NCBI GenBank assembly: GCA_013365365.1
Contig: JABVXU010000227.1
Span: 1-64,000 of the forward strand
Reading direction: 5' to 3'
Length of the DNA: 64,000 bases
Source of the DNA: Cruorifilaria tuberocauda
Lineage: Eukaryota; Nematoda; Chromadorea; Rhabditida; Onchocercidae
Below the pieces are notes generated by a model. That model had not been told where the DNA came from, searched no databases, and worked only from the letters and a program-made list of their open reading frames with translations. A program made the translations under genes and the position numbers. Positions 12,272 to 27,038 of this stretch are shown piece after piece. The stretch's first letter is position 1; each line of letters begins with the position of its first letter.

Positions 12272-15200
12272 CACCACCAGATTTATCAATACCATCACAA
12301 ACAGAATTTCGTGTTCCAATCGGTACGAAGCAGTTTAGACTAATATGTCCTGTCAAAGAGAAGAACGATGACCTTTTAATGATTCAGTGGAAGAAAAACG
12401 ACGAGCCAGTAAGTTCATCTGTACCTTTTCGTTTTTTGTTTTCTTCTTCCCTTTATTTCTTTTCTTTCTTTTTCTCTTTTCTTTCTATTTAAAATACCTT
12501 AGGAATTTGCTTTAAAAAATTTGAATGTATAATTAGGATTTCAATATTTGAACGAGTTATTGAATACCCGTCCATTTTGAACGAATACGTTATCAGTTAG
12601 CCTACTAAATGTAATAAATGATATTGCTAATTGAAAGTATTGGTTAAGAGTCACAAGTTTTAATTATTTTACACCCATAACACTTGACCATTCTTTTTCT
12701 CATAAAATTTACATTAAAAGTATCAAGTTGAAACAATTAAAAGAAGTTTTTGTCATTTAATTAAATGACATTCTTTGTTATCATAAGCTTCCTTCATCCT
12801 TCTTGCAATTAAAATATATAACTAAAGTTCACTAATTCTTTCCAATACTTGAAACTTAATATATTTATGCGTTTGGAGATGAATTATAACAGCTAACATT
12901 TCACACTTTCTTTTAAACGAACGATGGAGGAGAAACAACTATAGTTTAGTTTTTGTGGAACAAAAAATTCCACAAGATGCTTCCCTAGCTAATACTGATA
13001 GCATATTTGATTGGAATAATATTGATAATGCATCCAAAAGCTATCAATCATTTCTTAAACTTTTACTTTTACTTTTTCTTCCTCATTTCCCATTTTTCAA
13101 TACTTTATCCTTCCATACTTCACTATCGTATATTTTTCGAATGAAATATAACATACGAATGCATGTATCACTTCACGTCGATCAATGTTTATCACTGTTA
13201 TAGTAATGTTTATCGATAGTATTTTTAAAAAAAATGCGTTCAATTATTCAATTATGAAATTAATAAATTATATTCCCGAACGAAATTTTAATCAAAAAAA
13301 ATTGGGTTCAATAAGAAGAAAGTATAAGAAAAAATTTAGAAATTTAAAATCTGATATTTAAAAAGAAATTAATTTACTCATTTTGTTATGGATGAGAATT
13401 GTACATTGTGCCTGCCATTCTCTACAAATGATTATACCATCCTGAGAAAGTAAATAACACAATTACTCGCTTATTTCGAATTTAATTATTATGTTGTTTC
13501 CTTTCGATTTCCTATGAACGAAATCTGCATATTTGAGATGGGAATCAAAACTTTATCTCATACAATTATTCAGAGATTATTTAAAGATCAGTGTAATAGA
13601 GCGAGGTCATTACTGTAAAATGAACTCAAAAGCTACTGCTCTGTAAAAACTAAAGAATCCCATTGGTTAAATTTATCTTGGTTTGTTACGAACTAGGTAC
13701 TGCAATCAATAAGAATACTTGCATAAATCCTTTGTTCTTAAATGTCTTAATCAGTCTTAAAACCACTCTTATATTCCTAAAGATTGGATTCGACTTCAAC
13801 AATCGCTTTAAATTGGCCCGATCAGATCGTGAGTTGAAAATTCGCAATCCTCAAATATCTGATAGTGGAATATATCAATGTCAAGTGGTTAATGGATTTG
13901 GACATCGGGAATTAAATTTTACAGTAACTTTTTACGACCCAGCGGTGGAGAATGAACAAAATACTGACAGCACACTTACACTCACCACTAATGGTAATTT
14001 ATTTGAATTACTCAACTTAAATGGAATGCAAGCGTTGTGATGATATTTTAGAACCAAAATTTGAGAATTTTGTAAATTGTCCGAATGAATGCTGAGAACT
14101 GATGCACTGTTAGAAAGAAATGGCAGTCAGTTGGAATTAACTTTTACAACTGAAAAGAGGAAATGGTGTTGCTACTGAAGATGAATAGAGAATGAGAAAA
14201 TCTATAGATAATCACGCATCATAGTTGAGATAGTGATTGAAAGCTATTCCCCTGAAAACGCGGTGATGAATGATAAAGTTTGCAAAATGCTTTAATTGAT
14301 TAGAAAGTGACGCATCATTCCATAACGTTACAAAGATGAATTGAAGCATTTTTTAATTAGGTGAGCCGAAAAACAAATTTCTTTAAGAGTTTCCATATTT
14401 AAGATTTATAGAGTTCTGTAGATTGCCTATGGAATTTACATGATATTAAAAAGTAAATTGCGATCATATTTGTTCTATGAAATAGGAAATAAATCTATTT
14501 TTAAACGGATAAATTCCTACTTAAATAAAATTCTGTTCAGCGTAAATTATTTCAAATTCTTCAAATATCATGAAACACCAAAAAGATTCTATGATTGTTC
14601 TCCTGTCCTGATCATTACTGACGTCTGTTTTTTACTGAATTTTTGTTTAATTATCCAAACACGATAGAAAATATGATGAATTCAGTTGATATCTAAGAAA
14701 ATGCTTATAGCATCTCCGCCACTATGGAAGAACGAAACAGAAATTCGAAATTGGATGGTAAATCCAGTAAGGATAACAATCGGTGGAGCTTTATTACTAA
14801 AGTGTCCTGCTAAAGGAAATCCACTGCCACATATTACTTGGCTACGCGATGGCAAGGCATTAGAACGAGGTATTAATATAGAAGTATTAGTGCGATTATC
14901 CATATCATTTCTGAAATTTCCATTATCATTTATTTCTTGAAATCATATGAAAATCATAATATAAAAGTCATCTATTTTCTTTGAAAATTCCTCGATTTCA
15001 GAAATTACTTATCATTATTCCTCAGCAATACTTTACCTAAGCGATGTTCAACCGAGCGAAGGCGGTAAATATGTATGTAAGTTGGAAAACGAACATGGCA
15101 GCATCGAAGCGGCGTTTCACGTTTATGTGGAAAACTTCTTCGAAGGTTTAGATGGTGAAAGTTGGTTTATTGATCAAACAAATACGCAACTTTATCCAGT

Positions 15201-16862
15201 CATTGATGAACCCTTTAATAATACAGTTCGAGTTGGTCGAACTGCTCAATTCCAATGTAAAGTAAAGAATCAACGGCAACCACTCATTAAGGTATCATTA
15301 TTTCCACGTTTTTGATGCAATCGGATTGATATTTTTTTACCGATATTAACCCTTTACTGATGAAATTGAACATAGTACTGATATTCAAATTAATACCAAT
15401 TGAAGTCCCAATATACATTCAAGCGATAAGGAGTCATATATACTCAATACCTAACTTTAAAATCAGCGGTAAAATTGAAAAGGAATAAATCATTATCAGA
15501 TCACTGAACATAGACAAGAAAAGTCATCTAACATGTGTAACGGAAATAAGAATGATCAATGATTGTAGAGCTATAGAAAGTGTAAAATATTGAGGTTAAT
15601 GATCAACTTGTTTTTGTCATAATTTTAGTGGTTGAAACGGGTGGAAGATCCGAATGCAATTCGTCAAACGAATGCAAATGCAACATTAATTCATGCAAAT
15701 AACATGCATCTTTTGCTACTGGAAAAGCCAGAAACAAGTGCTGAACTGTCAGATGGTGTAAGCTTAAACAGGCTTATCATTCCTAATGTAAGATATGAGC
15801 ATTCTGGGACGTATCTTTGTGTAGTAACAAATGCTCATGGTGATATCGCTTACCGATCAGCATATCTTCATGTTATTGCAAGTTAGCCTTGAAGTTCTTC
15901 ATATTTTTGATTTAAAATTTTGAGACATTAAAATTTTTCTGTCTCCTCGCAAATAATTTATTAGTCGTTCATTGTCACCAATTTGATACTGCTGAATGTA
16001 AATGAAACACTTGTGAGTGCTCACAATGAACAAATTATTTTCTTTTCCAGGATCAGATCATGGAGTTTTATCAAATCTTTACTTTTATGGTGGCCTATTG
16101 GTGCTTATTGTTGTATTTACATTAATAACTTATGCTGTTTATTTCTTACGGAAGAATCAGGCTGCTAAAAATAGTGAATCGGCTCAAGGTATCACAAGCA
16201 CTCGGTATTCATTCTCATTAAGACCTCCACCTCCGAATCTTCCACCTCCGAAAGTTCCGGCATTATCTTCTGAACGGCAGCAACTAATGCCGAACAGTCA
16301 ACCTTGTGATCGCTATACGATCAATTCAGCTGCAAAACCTTATTGTCTGCAGTTTGCTACTCCAGATAAAAAGTTGCAAAAGTAAGTTATTCTTGTTTGA
16401 TATGATATACCAGCTACTGATACAAAATTAAGACAAAATTGGTAAATTTAAATTAATAACAAAAGATTCTTAAAAGCTGAATACGAAAAGCAAACTATAA
16501 TTAAAAATTTTTAAAATCTAAAAAATGATAGGACTGAAATTAGTTAGAAAAAATGCTTGTCAGCCTTTCAAATCCTTTTTGTTTTCAGGATAATAACTGA
16601 AGTTGATACACGTCCAACACCTATCCGACGTACAAATGGTGGTGATACGAAATATCGATTAAAAGATGATTACGTGAGTTCACCAAAATGGATGCATACC
16701 AAAGCTAATGATATTGAAGTTGAAATGGATCAAAATTTGTCAAAATGCCGTTCCACACATTGTCATAATCCAGTGTCAATAGTTTACGGTCGAATCGATA
16801 ATCTAAATCGGCAACAACAACAAAAACCTTTTCTTACTACCGGTAATATACAAAAAAGGTAA
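12272..16862 (+). CDS. FGF receptor-like protein (FGFRL1 type), 5' incomplete
   Basis: Exons: 12272-12408, 13783-13993, 14711-14869, 15002-15291, 15629-15881, 16051-16381, 16589-16862. All phases join, giving about 551 residues plus a missing signal exon that must end in phase 1. Three Ig domains are visible: Ig1 (tryptophan near residue 40, YQCQVVNGFG near 75), Ig2 (LLLKCPAKG, HITWLRDG, then GKYVCKLEN near 190) and Ig3 (FQCKVKN, WLKRVE, then GTYLCVV near 327). One membrane span (about 360-385, GGLLVLIVVFTLITY) follows. The Ig3 opening, QCKV...WLKRVE, is typical of FGFR/FGFRL1 rather than generic Ig proteins. The cytoplasmic tail (about 165 residues) has a proline motif (RPPPPNLPPP) and no tyrosine kinase; no kinase exon was seen in the next 18 kb. 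In other animals FGFRL1 binds FGF and heparin and acts as a decoy or adhesion receptor; that role here is inference. The last exon could end at a donor just before the stop (AAAAAG/GTAATT). Confidence 0.88.
12751..12770. repeat. perfect 20-bp palindrome
   Basis: TGTCATTTAA followed directly by its reverse complement, in the first intron of the receptor gene. AAGAA and TTCTT flank it at near-symmetric distances. No known site is recognised. Confidence 0.9.
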
Positions 16863-19800
16863 TTCGTCCAAAGATTGGTATGCATAATAATAAAAAGTCA
16901 TATTTGAAAGATAGCATCTTTATGTACAATATTAATACTTCCTTGTCACGAAATACAATTCATTTTTTCCTTTTCTCGCAACAGCTTCACTACAACCATT
17001 TCTTTTTCTCTCCCATCTATGTGATTTATTTTCATCTTTGCTAAACTTAATTCACTGCTTGATGTTTTGATAAAATCAATCCTCTGATAACTGTCAAAAT
17101 AATTTTAACGGTCTACAATTTCTCGGTTTTTATACATTAATTTTTGCGGGTTATTAATTTATAAAGAATAGTTTCTAGCACCATATAGACTTGCAAAGGA
17201 TAACAGGAAACTAATTTTGCTCATGTATAGCTTTTTTTTCTTTTTATATATGATAAGTAAATATGAAGGGTGAAAATTGATTTTAATTATTATTGTTGTT
17301 GTTAGTATAGCTTAATGCACTGATTTTAGTTATATCTCAAAAATGAACGATATTAGTAAGGAACGGAAATATGTTTCAACTTTAATTTTTCTTGAAATAA
17401 TTTTAAATCATTTAAATTTTCATGATATAGAACAGTTAAATCATATCTTTGTTACCGATAAAATAGGTAATCATTCGATGATTTATCTGTGCTACGATCA
17501 GTTCTTCCAACAACGAAATTCACCTGTTATCAGCTGTCAAATCATTCCATTTTCGTTCAGTTTATGATTAGCGTTTACTATTCGCAAGAAACGATTTGCT
17601 TATTTTTTTAAGTGTTTACGCTTTGCAGTGGGAATCGTTTTTTCTCCACATTTGTGCAAAATAATGATTAATTAAAATCAAATTCCTTCAGTACTATATT
17701 AATGTACTATGAGCTTGTGTTTTTTATTTTTTTTTCCTACTCTCTCCCTCTCTGTTTAAATGCGTGTATGTCCTATAAATATTTGATTTATTTCGATTAG
17801 GTGCATAAATAATTTGAATCGGACGAGGCATTATTATGAAATTTCAATTTTAGTTTCAGTATTTATTCATTTCGTAATGTAAAACAGACGACAAATGAAC
17901 TGAGAAGTATATATCTCTTCTCATTTCGTTTTTTACTTTCCGGATTACTTTCATCATGCTTTTCAAAATTTATTCAAATAAAAACGAAATCCAAAAAAAT
18001 TCGGATGGATGAAACTTCAGAAAAGCGCTCCTTTCATCAAATCAGATTATGGCTTTTCATATTTTTTGATACATATAAGGTGGAAATTAGTGACTTCATA
18101 AATCAGATAAAGATTTTACTGCTAAAAACCTCAAAGTAACTGAACTTAATGCTCAGTACATTATTTTTTAAATTTATTATAATTGCAACGCTTTTTAAAG
18201 ATTATTATAATCATTGATATATTTACATACATTTAGAATAAATGAGATTTTAGAAAGTAACGTTGGAAGTTTCTTTCTTTTTCTTTTTTTTACAGACCTC
18301 ATTCTTTCTTATTTTTCCCCTTTTACTTCCTTTCCGACTCCTAAAATTTTGCATTGAATTTGAAATATTTTTAAAGCAATTTTTAAAGCTTATTAGCTTA
18401 TAATTGCCTTCCTGTTCAATACAAATTCTGATTTGCCAAAAGTGCACTTATCCTTTGAACACATTTAAGGTTATGGTTTTTAAAGCTTTCCTACATCCCT
18501 ATGCTGACAAAAAATTCCTCCCTTCAGTCTTTTCCAATTCAGCGCTTCATGATTCTACAAATTTTTTCTTTTGCTATTTCTCTGATTGAAAAGTTTAAAA
18601 TTATTTCGCTTGTTCAATTCTGCCCTTTTTTTCTGCCCTTTTTTAATATGAAAAATATGTAATATTCAATGACTTGTAGTTTACCAGCCTAACTACCGAC
18701 CAGTTAATGAATAAGCTATCACTCATACTAATTGGGATTTACTCAAAATTAAAAAAAACTCCGTGAATGGGAAACATTAGCATTGACCCATAATGAGATA
18801 TGGCTTATCAATTAACTGTCTCAAAAATGTATTTTTCTAATTGATGAGCTTTATCTGTATCGTTATTTCCAATTTATTTAAAGTGAAGTATTTACGAGTA
18901 GTGCCGTTTCATTTTTTTTTCTTTTTTAATTTTTCATGTTTTTCGTACTTTATTCTTTGTTATAAATTTGGTGCAAAAATATAAAATAAAGTTTAAACAT
19001 TTACCAGAAACTTGGAAATGTATGAGAGACAATGATAGGAATTAAATAAAAGATTTCAAATAACAAGGCGAATTTTAGTTGCCTTGTTTACCTTTAACCT
19101 TGCATTCTAAAGTTATGCATGAAGCATAAAATGAACTTTGAAGAAAATTTTGTATTTTGCCCACATCTCTGACCATTTAAATTTCCGTCACAGAAACGCA
19201 AAAAGGCAATTATGACGATAAATCATCACGCACGTGAGTTATGCAACAAACGCGAATATTTTCGTATTTTCCATGAGTAAAATATGTGTAAAATAACAGA
19301 ATGAATGAACTGATTAACTGAATGATCATCTTCATAAAATATGGAATTACGATAAGACAAACGAAATATCACAGTATTTAAAATTTTCAAAATTTTGACA
19401 CTGAATCAGTCATAGAGCTATTCTCTTCTTGATAGAATACTCGGATAATTCTCATGTAATCTCTACACAGATTTACGGAAATATACTAAAGTTATCCCAA
19501 TTATTTGTTCAGAATATCAGTGTTTCCTTGTTAGATTATAATTTGATTTCTTGAAGTTATTCAAAATCCTACCCGATAAATATTTCAATCTATCGTATCA
19601 TGGATTTCTTGAATCTCTCCTAAATTAAACAACTAAACAGTTTGTACCACTTTAGTTCTTTTGCAATATTTTGAAATTGGCTAATAATAAAGACTGTTTT
19701 GGACTATGAGCCATAGGGAAAGCCTCAGAGCTATCCGGATGTCAGTGGGCCATGCCAGGAAATCATCGAATTATCCGGGAATCATGTGACAACAATGATA

Positions 19801-20255
19801 TTTTGTTTGAGAGATGATGTTATCTCAAGTAATTATGACATTTGACCTAGTAAATATGTCTATTTTCTATTTTTTAAAAATCATGTAAACATAAAGAAGG
19901 TAGTTCCATGCAAAACGTTTTATTCTGTTTGGAATTTTCTTAGATTAACTGGAATTTGGTCTGTTTTGGCATGTCCAATTGCTTATTGAAGCCCTAGTCT
20001 CGTTGTCATCCGTAAAGTATTTTTCTAGAATGGATGATTTCTTACTGGCCCTATAGTACTGTTAAGTATTTTGAATTTTAAAGGCATCCATGATAGTATT
20101 CGTCGCAAAGGGCGATGGTTTTATTATAAACTAATTCACTCTTCACTCCATTAAAACATTCTGTGTAATCGACTTTAATTTTAAGAAAACTGCTTGTCGC
20201 AATCTTCAGTCAACGTAGTTTCGATTTCTTAGCAAACAGTATGCCTGTTTTACTG
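16863..20255. other. intergenic, nothing recognised
   Basis: AT-rich sequence downstream of the FGFRL1-type gene, presumably including its 3' UTR. No domain-bearing frame or RNA gene was seen. Confidence 0.5.
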
Positions 20256-20870
20256 TTACACATGCCCTTCGGCTCCCCATCTGAATTCCCCGACTGACCA
20301 GCACCAAATAATATCCAATTTCCCATCGGCTTTTTCTTCAAAGAACATGACTGTTGCTTCGTCATTGATTAATTCATCGTGTACGTGCAGATAATTCCCA
20401 CTGAATATTATATGATTATCATCGGTTTCTTTTCTATGTCTAGACGTACTGTACAACGAAGAATATTTACGTATGTGAAGTAGGTAACAGTTCATTTCAT
20501 TGCCAACTTAATCCATTTTAAGTATTACTTCACCAACAACCCGAAGTTGTAATCAAATAACTGTCCTTGTAACGCCACATCAGATAAAACTCTCTATTAT
20601 AAGCAAAGCTTGCAGTACGATTCTACTGTGTCTGAATCTGAAAACCCTCTGAAGTCAACAACACGTAATCGTCCATAACAGTATCACCCAATTCAACCTG
20701 AATTGTTTGAAGATAGAGATATCCGTCACACTCTAAATGAATTCCATTTTCTTTAAATAAAAAAGAAGGCATCGCGTAAGAATAATATCGATCCGGAGAA
20801 AGTTCCATTGATTGACAGTGATCACTTCAGAATCACTAGATTCGTGAGCCAACGAATATATTACAAAAGC
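20256..20870 (-). pseudogene. frame-broken gene relic, family unknown
   Basis: On the minus strand, coding-looking pieces lie in different frames in order. The first starts near 20870 (MAFVIYSLAHESSDSEV). Next comes an open frame at 20808-20623 (MELSPDRYYSYAMPSFLF ... LLTSEGFQIQTQ, stop). A short piece follows (DVALQGQLFDYNFGLL, stop), then a frame at 20495-20256 (GNYLHVHDELINDEATVMFF, ending FRWGAEGHV). Composition is acidic and aromatic, unlike the surrounding low-complexity frames. No clean donor/acceptor pairs join the pieces, so a decayed gene or retrocopy is the best reading; an unrecognised multi-exon gene is the alternative. No family was identified. Confidence 0.35.
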
Positions 20871-23800
20871 CATAATCGTATGATATCGCAGGTTCATAAA
20901 GTGCTTCATTACATTTTTTCATTGTTTAGTATTTACATGGAACGATTTGCATTGAAATAATATTTCACTTTCATCTAGCAATGAGCATATCAATTTGAGT
21001 TGTGCTATTTCCGCCCAACTTACGTATATAGAGAATGAACCGATGTTTACAGATTATACAGAATGTTTGTTGCTGTTGGCAGCGTTCTTGAATTTTTGAT
21101 AGCATCTTTCAGTTCTTTCATCTTAAAGTTAGTTCCTCCTTAAGGCATTACTTTTCAACAACTCCCAACATATTCAAACGAATCACACACACATCCATAC
21201 ATGTATCCGTTCCAACTTTTTCGTTCTCATTCTCGTATTTCTTTATTTTCTGTCCAAAGATATAGCTTGTAATATTTATTGCCATTCAAATCTTTTAACT
21301 CCACAATATTTATCATCAACTTTTTAATGCAGTTCAACTCTTCCTAGCTTTACTAGCAAGGAAAGTTGACTTCATTGATCATAAGAATGGTCATTTAAAA
21401 TCTTAAATTTAAAATCAATGAAGTTTTTGTCATCTTACTTGGGATTTTTTTTACTTTTTTTATGATATTATAAATATGCTGTGGGCCATTGTAGTTGAGT
21501 TGTTCGTTTCAATTTTTTGTTTTTAGACATGACATTGCACTGATGATATGTTATTCGAAATTTCAACATTTTATTAATTTAAGGAAAAATCAGAATTATG
21601 CTATAATGATTGCTTTGTTAATATCGCAGTTTTGTGCTGTTACCTAATTTATTTCAAAATTAATTCTTTTTTAAAAGTAAGAGTTATCATATATTCACTT
21701 TCTTCGAAATTCCAACATTTTCAGGGTCAAACTTCACCTTCACTTCCTTCCATTTCCTCATTCGCCTCCTTAACTTTTATCGAATTATATCATAACTGAA
21801 AACTTCTGTAATTGTCAGAAACTCATTCTATCTTGATGAGAATTTCACATGAAATAAATAAGTAAAAATGTTTTATTCATTTTCATTCTCATTTCTTTTT
21901 TTTTCTTCCTGATGCATATACTGTTTTAAGCAGAATTTGGTACATAATTCGAACGATTTCCTTCCTCTTCTCGAACTTTTGATTCAAAAAGAAAGAAGGG
22001 AAAAATTTGCTTATTTATTCAATATGAATTTATGAGTTCCTTCGTTTGCGTGTGTATAATATGAATATTTGATTAATACAATAATTTCATAGAAAGTGCA
22101 AGTTATATATATAAATTTAATAGTATTAATCAATGCCAATCCAACAGATTTCATTTTGAATAGAAAAAATAAAAAAAATCATAACATATTGTTTGTTGGA
22201 ACAAAACGACATATTATTTGTTTAATGGCATTAATAATTTTCACTTTCAATTAAAATACGTTTTCTCTTTGTGATACAAACAAAACGATCAATAAACGAT
22301 GCTTTTCCTCTCCCCCGCTTCTCCCATCCCGCTATCAGTTCAGCTGCGTTTTTCTAAGTTCTCAACAAGCTTGTTTTCATGTTTACTTCGTTAATAAATT
22401 TTTCAAGGTTTCTTTATATTTTCCATTTTTTAAACAGGAAAAACATTCCAAATCAAAGAGAGACGAACGAAATTAGGAAGCAAACAATGCAAGCAAAGTG
22501 TATGCGTTCAGGAAATTGGTGTTATTTGATTTGATGTAATTTGAAGCAAACATATTTCAGCATATGTTTGTTTTACTGAATATGGGAAAAATAAAGTAAA
22601 TTGAAATTAATGCTAGCTCATTTTTTTAATCCATAAAATGTAGACTAATTAGCCATTAAAATATTTGGTATAAATATTTTAAAAATAAAGTTTTAAAAAG
22701 ATTTCAGAATTAATTGATCAGTTCAAGATTCATTATAATTTATTTATATACCATGTGAATTGCAATGAATTTAGGTAGGAAGAATTCGTTGAAGGTTGTT
22801 ATATTAATGGATGGAATTAATGGAATATATTAATGGATTTTTCATTTTATCAAATCTATACATTTCAAAATTTAAGTTTCCCTTCTTCTTCGAAACAAAT
22901 GCAAATTCTGTTTTTCATTCAGAAGTACTGTGCTCTTGTATTAAAAGTTTTGGCTCACTTAGTGATAGATTGAAATATAAAGTAATTAAACGGACCTATC
23001 AATTACTTTATTGTATTCAGGTTCTTCGAAATCCAGAGTCCGTCCTTTTCAACACAAATAATTGAAGACAATATCCGAGAAAAAATTTAGTGATGAAATA
23101 CAATTTCACGAGTAACACGATTAATTGCCAGTCATTATTAATCACTTAATTTGTATATAATTGAGAAATTTTCAAAATAAAGAAAATTGTCTGAGAACAA
23201 TATTGCAATTTCGGAGATAAATATAGTTAGATTAATAACTCTTATTGTCCATTATTTCTTACTGATCTCTAACAAAATAAGTTACCAAATTCATTGAAAT
23301 AATAACTCTCTTAAAAATAAAAAGTAAACATTAAGTTTTTCGGCTCAGAAATTTCCGAAATTAGCAAAAAAAGGGGGAAAACGAGATTTTGAACAGTTTT
23401 TCAATTTCTTAACTTCGCATAAAATGAAGAATGCTAAATCAATATTCTCACTATCAAATGCTTCCTGTTTATTTTTCCGAAAGTCACAATTTTTTCGAGT
23501 GATTTTAAATACATTAGCATACTCCAGTTACTTTTATGAAATCGGAATGTCCAAGTGACACAATTACAGAGTGAAATGAATCCTTTGCTCTTTTTTTGCT
23601 TTTTGTTGAAAAAAAGACAGGTTCAGTCATTGGAAACTATTTTGCTTCCATCCAAAAAAAAGATAAGCGTTTAATGATTCGTTGATAGAGATTTAATAGC
23701 AACATGAATCAACATTTTATTAAATTTATCTCACTTCACCCAAACATTTCCCCTCAACATCAGCTGTTCCCAAACTCCGAATTTTAATTAAAAATTGCTT

Positions 23801-26800
23801 GTAATTGGTAGATTTTTCTTTCTAGTACATAGAAATATACGAATTCCAAATGAATATTCCAATATTTTGAAGAGAAAATAATTTTTCCGACGAATGGTTT
23901 CTCGAATAGAACAATCAGAAATCAGAAGAACTCTCATTTTCTAATTGAATTTTGGATTTAATTTTCTGAGGAATGGATCTCTGTAGGATCAAAGCAAGTC
24001 TATCTATGCTTTTTTTCTTTGATTTTACATGAAATAATTATAAGATGAAAATAGGCTTTATAAATAGAGAAAAACCGTATCTTCGTTTTAATTAAATAAA
24101 ACGCGTTTGATTCGTTTCAGCTTTTATTTGAATAAGACAGGTGTAAAATTTATGTGTAAAATTAAAGGATTAAAGTTTTAAAATTAATTTAGATTCAGCT
24201 AGCCAAACGCTAGCATAACGTCATAAACACATTTTATGTTATAAGAAAATTTCAAATAAACGATATTTATCGAGTATTTCTTTTGATTGTGTTCGGATTT
24301 GCTATGCCATCAAAGGTGGCTTTTTGTTTTCTCTGACAATTAAACGATAGTTAAAATGATGATGGCAAATGAGAGATTATTATCGGATTTTTATCATTTG
24401 TAATTGACTTTAAGAATTGTTAAATTAAATTCAGTTCCTATGGTTAAAATTGCTGAACATATTTGATCTCATTTTACACGTCAATTGTACCATTTGAAGA
24501 GAGTAAAGAAGGAATAAGTTCGTTTTCTGTTTGTCACGCATTACTAAGTCTTTTTTCTTTACATTCCTTTTGCCATTCATATTGATGTCAGAAAGGTGAT
24601 AGCGAATTTCTCAAATTGAAGTGCTTGTAATTCAAACCTTCTCAATCTTAGGTGTGTTATTCAATATCTTCAAATATCCACCACTTATTTTAATAGCACC
24701 AAAATTCTACAACAATCACTTTATTTTCGGTTCATCTCTTTCGTTTCGTTTTCGTACATCAAACAATTTATCTGACTGGAATGATGAAGCAAAGAGAAGA
24801 GAAGACAGATTTAATATGATAATTTAAAAAAATTTTGGTGCTTTAGTTACGAGGAAATTTTTATTTATCACTTTATTTCCATGCTTATTCTTTTTTTTCT
24901 CCGTATTTTCAGATGAATGAACGAGGACAAAAAAATGGAAAAAATGAAATATTATTGTAAAATGAAAGGAGAATTTCAGAGAAGATGAAGGGAATGGATG
25001 GAATCTTGCAAAATGGGTTGGTGGAAAATCATGCAAAAGCTAGAAGAACTTTTTTTTAAAAGGAGGAAAAAATCATCTAAGTTCAACTTGGATGTATTTC
25101 TGGAGGAAAAAAGGTAGAAGGATAAAAAGGGAATAGATAGCTTTCAACTCACATCTATTTGCTATCTTCATCACTCGTTCAACTGACAATTGAAGCAAAA
25201 AACGTTTTTTTTTTTATTCTCTAATGAATATTTGTTTAATATCATCTGTCACATCTTGTCTTTCAATCAAAAAATTTTTAATTCATCAACTTTTCATTTA
25301 TTCTTCTCCAAAAGCAGCAACTTTTATTTCCAATAGACAGAAGTCCGTTTGTTTTTTTTTTCGTTTTCTTTTTTTAGCATTGGAATATAAAGAATTTCGC
25401 AAAAGCAAAAACTTGACAAATTTTCCATGCTAAAATTTGAAAAAATGGAATGTTGTCATAAAAATTCTAGTTTTTCCTTGATCTCCATCTTTTTACCTTT
25501 TTTAATTTTTGTTTCATCCAGTAATTTCATCCGGAAAACCCGAAATTGTCTGGTATTAGTAAATTTTGATTAGTGTATAGTTGCATAACGATAGCTGAGG
25601 TGAACAAAAAAACACCATCTATAATACTGTTCAATATTAATTTAATGTCATATGTGTAGTTTCGATGGAACAGAATAAAAAAAGAAAAGTGTAATTTGAG
25701 GATTTTCGAAAATTACATTTAATTATTTCAAAATTTGCATTTAGCATAGCTCTATCCTCAAATAACCCTTCAAATCATTAATTATAGACAGGACAGTGAT
25801 CGAATAGTCGAAAAGGGTACTTCAGTTATTAGGAATTCCCAAATCTCTACATTATGTAAACAAACTATTATTGTGAAAGATAAGAAAAATTTTTGAGCGA
25901 TGATTTTAATTATTTCGAATGGTAACTTTTATTTGTCATTTGACAAGTTAGATTATTTTTCTTAACATCATAGTCTTGAAGCTCAACTGAATAAGGAAGA
26001 AGTTTTGTGGCCTATATATAGCCTACTTCGTGCTCCTGAAAATCTTGTACTTAGACCTATCATATTTGATTTGCTTTGTTCTTTCGACGAATAAAGAGAA
26101 ATAAATTTCATAATTTCATATTTTTGTTCCACTCTCGGAAAGGAAAATAAGGAAAGCTTTGTAGCCTTTTATGCATTATTTCTTGCTTACGGTATCGCGG
26201 GAATTCTGAATGAAACTCTACAATGAAACTTTTTTCCAGAAGAAAAATGATGGTATCATGGTGAGGGACGCTTAGAAGGAAAGAGAGAAAGAGAAGAGAG
26301 ATGAATGTAAAAGTAGGAAGTAAGGTAAAGTGCAAAACGTTTCTACATGATAATCATAATGGATCCTCTGATAAATGCAAATCGGTGGGAGAGGAAGCGG
26401 GGGCGTGAAGGTGAAAGTGAAAACGATGATGCTTTATGAAGAGTCGAGGAAAAAGTATTGGCGAAGAATGAATATCTCGGGAGGAAGAGTTCCTGAAAAT
26501 GAGGCGGGGAAAGAGGGAATGGAAGTAGAAGAAATAGAATAACTGCAGTGCAATTTAAACGGTATCGTTTTTAAGGAAAGAAGAAAGACAACAGAAAATG
26601 TTTCCATTTTCGACTAGAAAAGCTCTGAGAAGTCGGAAAAATCCAAGGTCTCGGAGCCAGCCTTACTATCCGTAGCCTGTGGCTCTTTTTTCCTTCTAGA
26701 ACAATCCCGTTCATTCACACTTACATTCATTCATCCATCTCCAGTTCACCTCACCCACCTCCTAGGCTTATTACCACATCAACATTTACACAAATAGGCC

Positions 26801-27038
26801 TGCTTCACCAAACCATACCAACGTATAGCTCGGTCCGGCTTATTCTTTTCAGTTTGTCGATCCGTCAAAGCTTATAAAACTGGAAAACATTTCTCTTTCA
26901 TCCTCCACCTCTTGCCACCTTTCAAGAGCTTACTTCCTTCCCTTCCCCAAGCTTAGTGTTTTCATCATCTTTTCCTCCCTCACTTCTCCCACTCCTCAAA
27001 TATATAACAAAACCTGGAAGTTCTTCACATACAAATTC

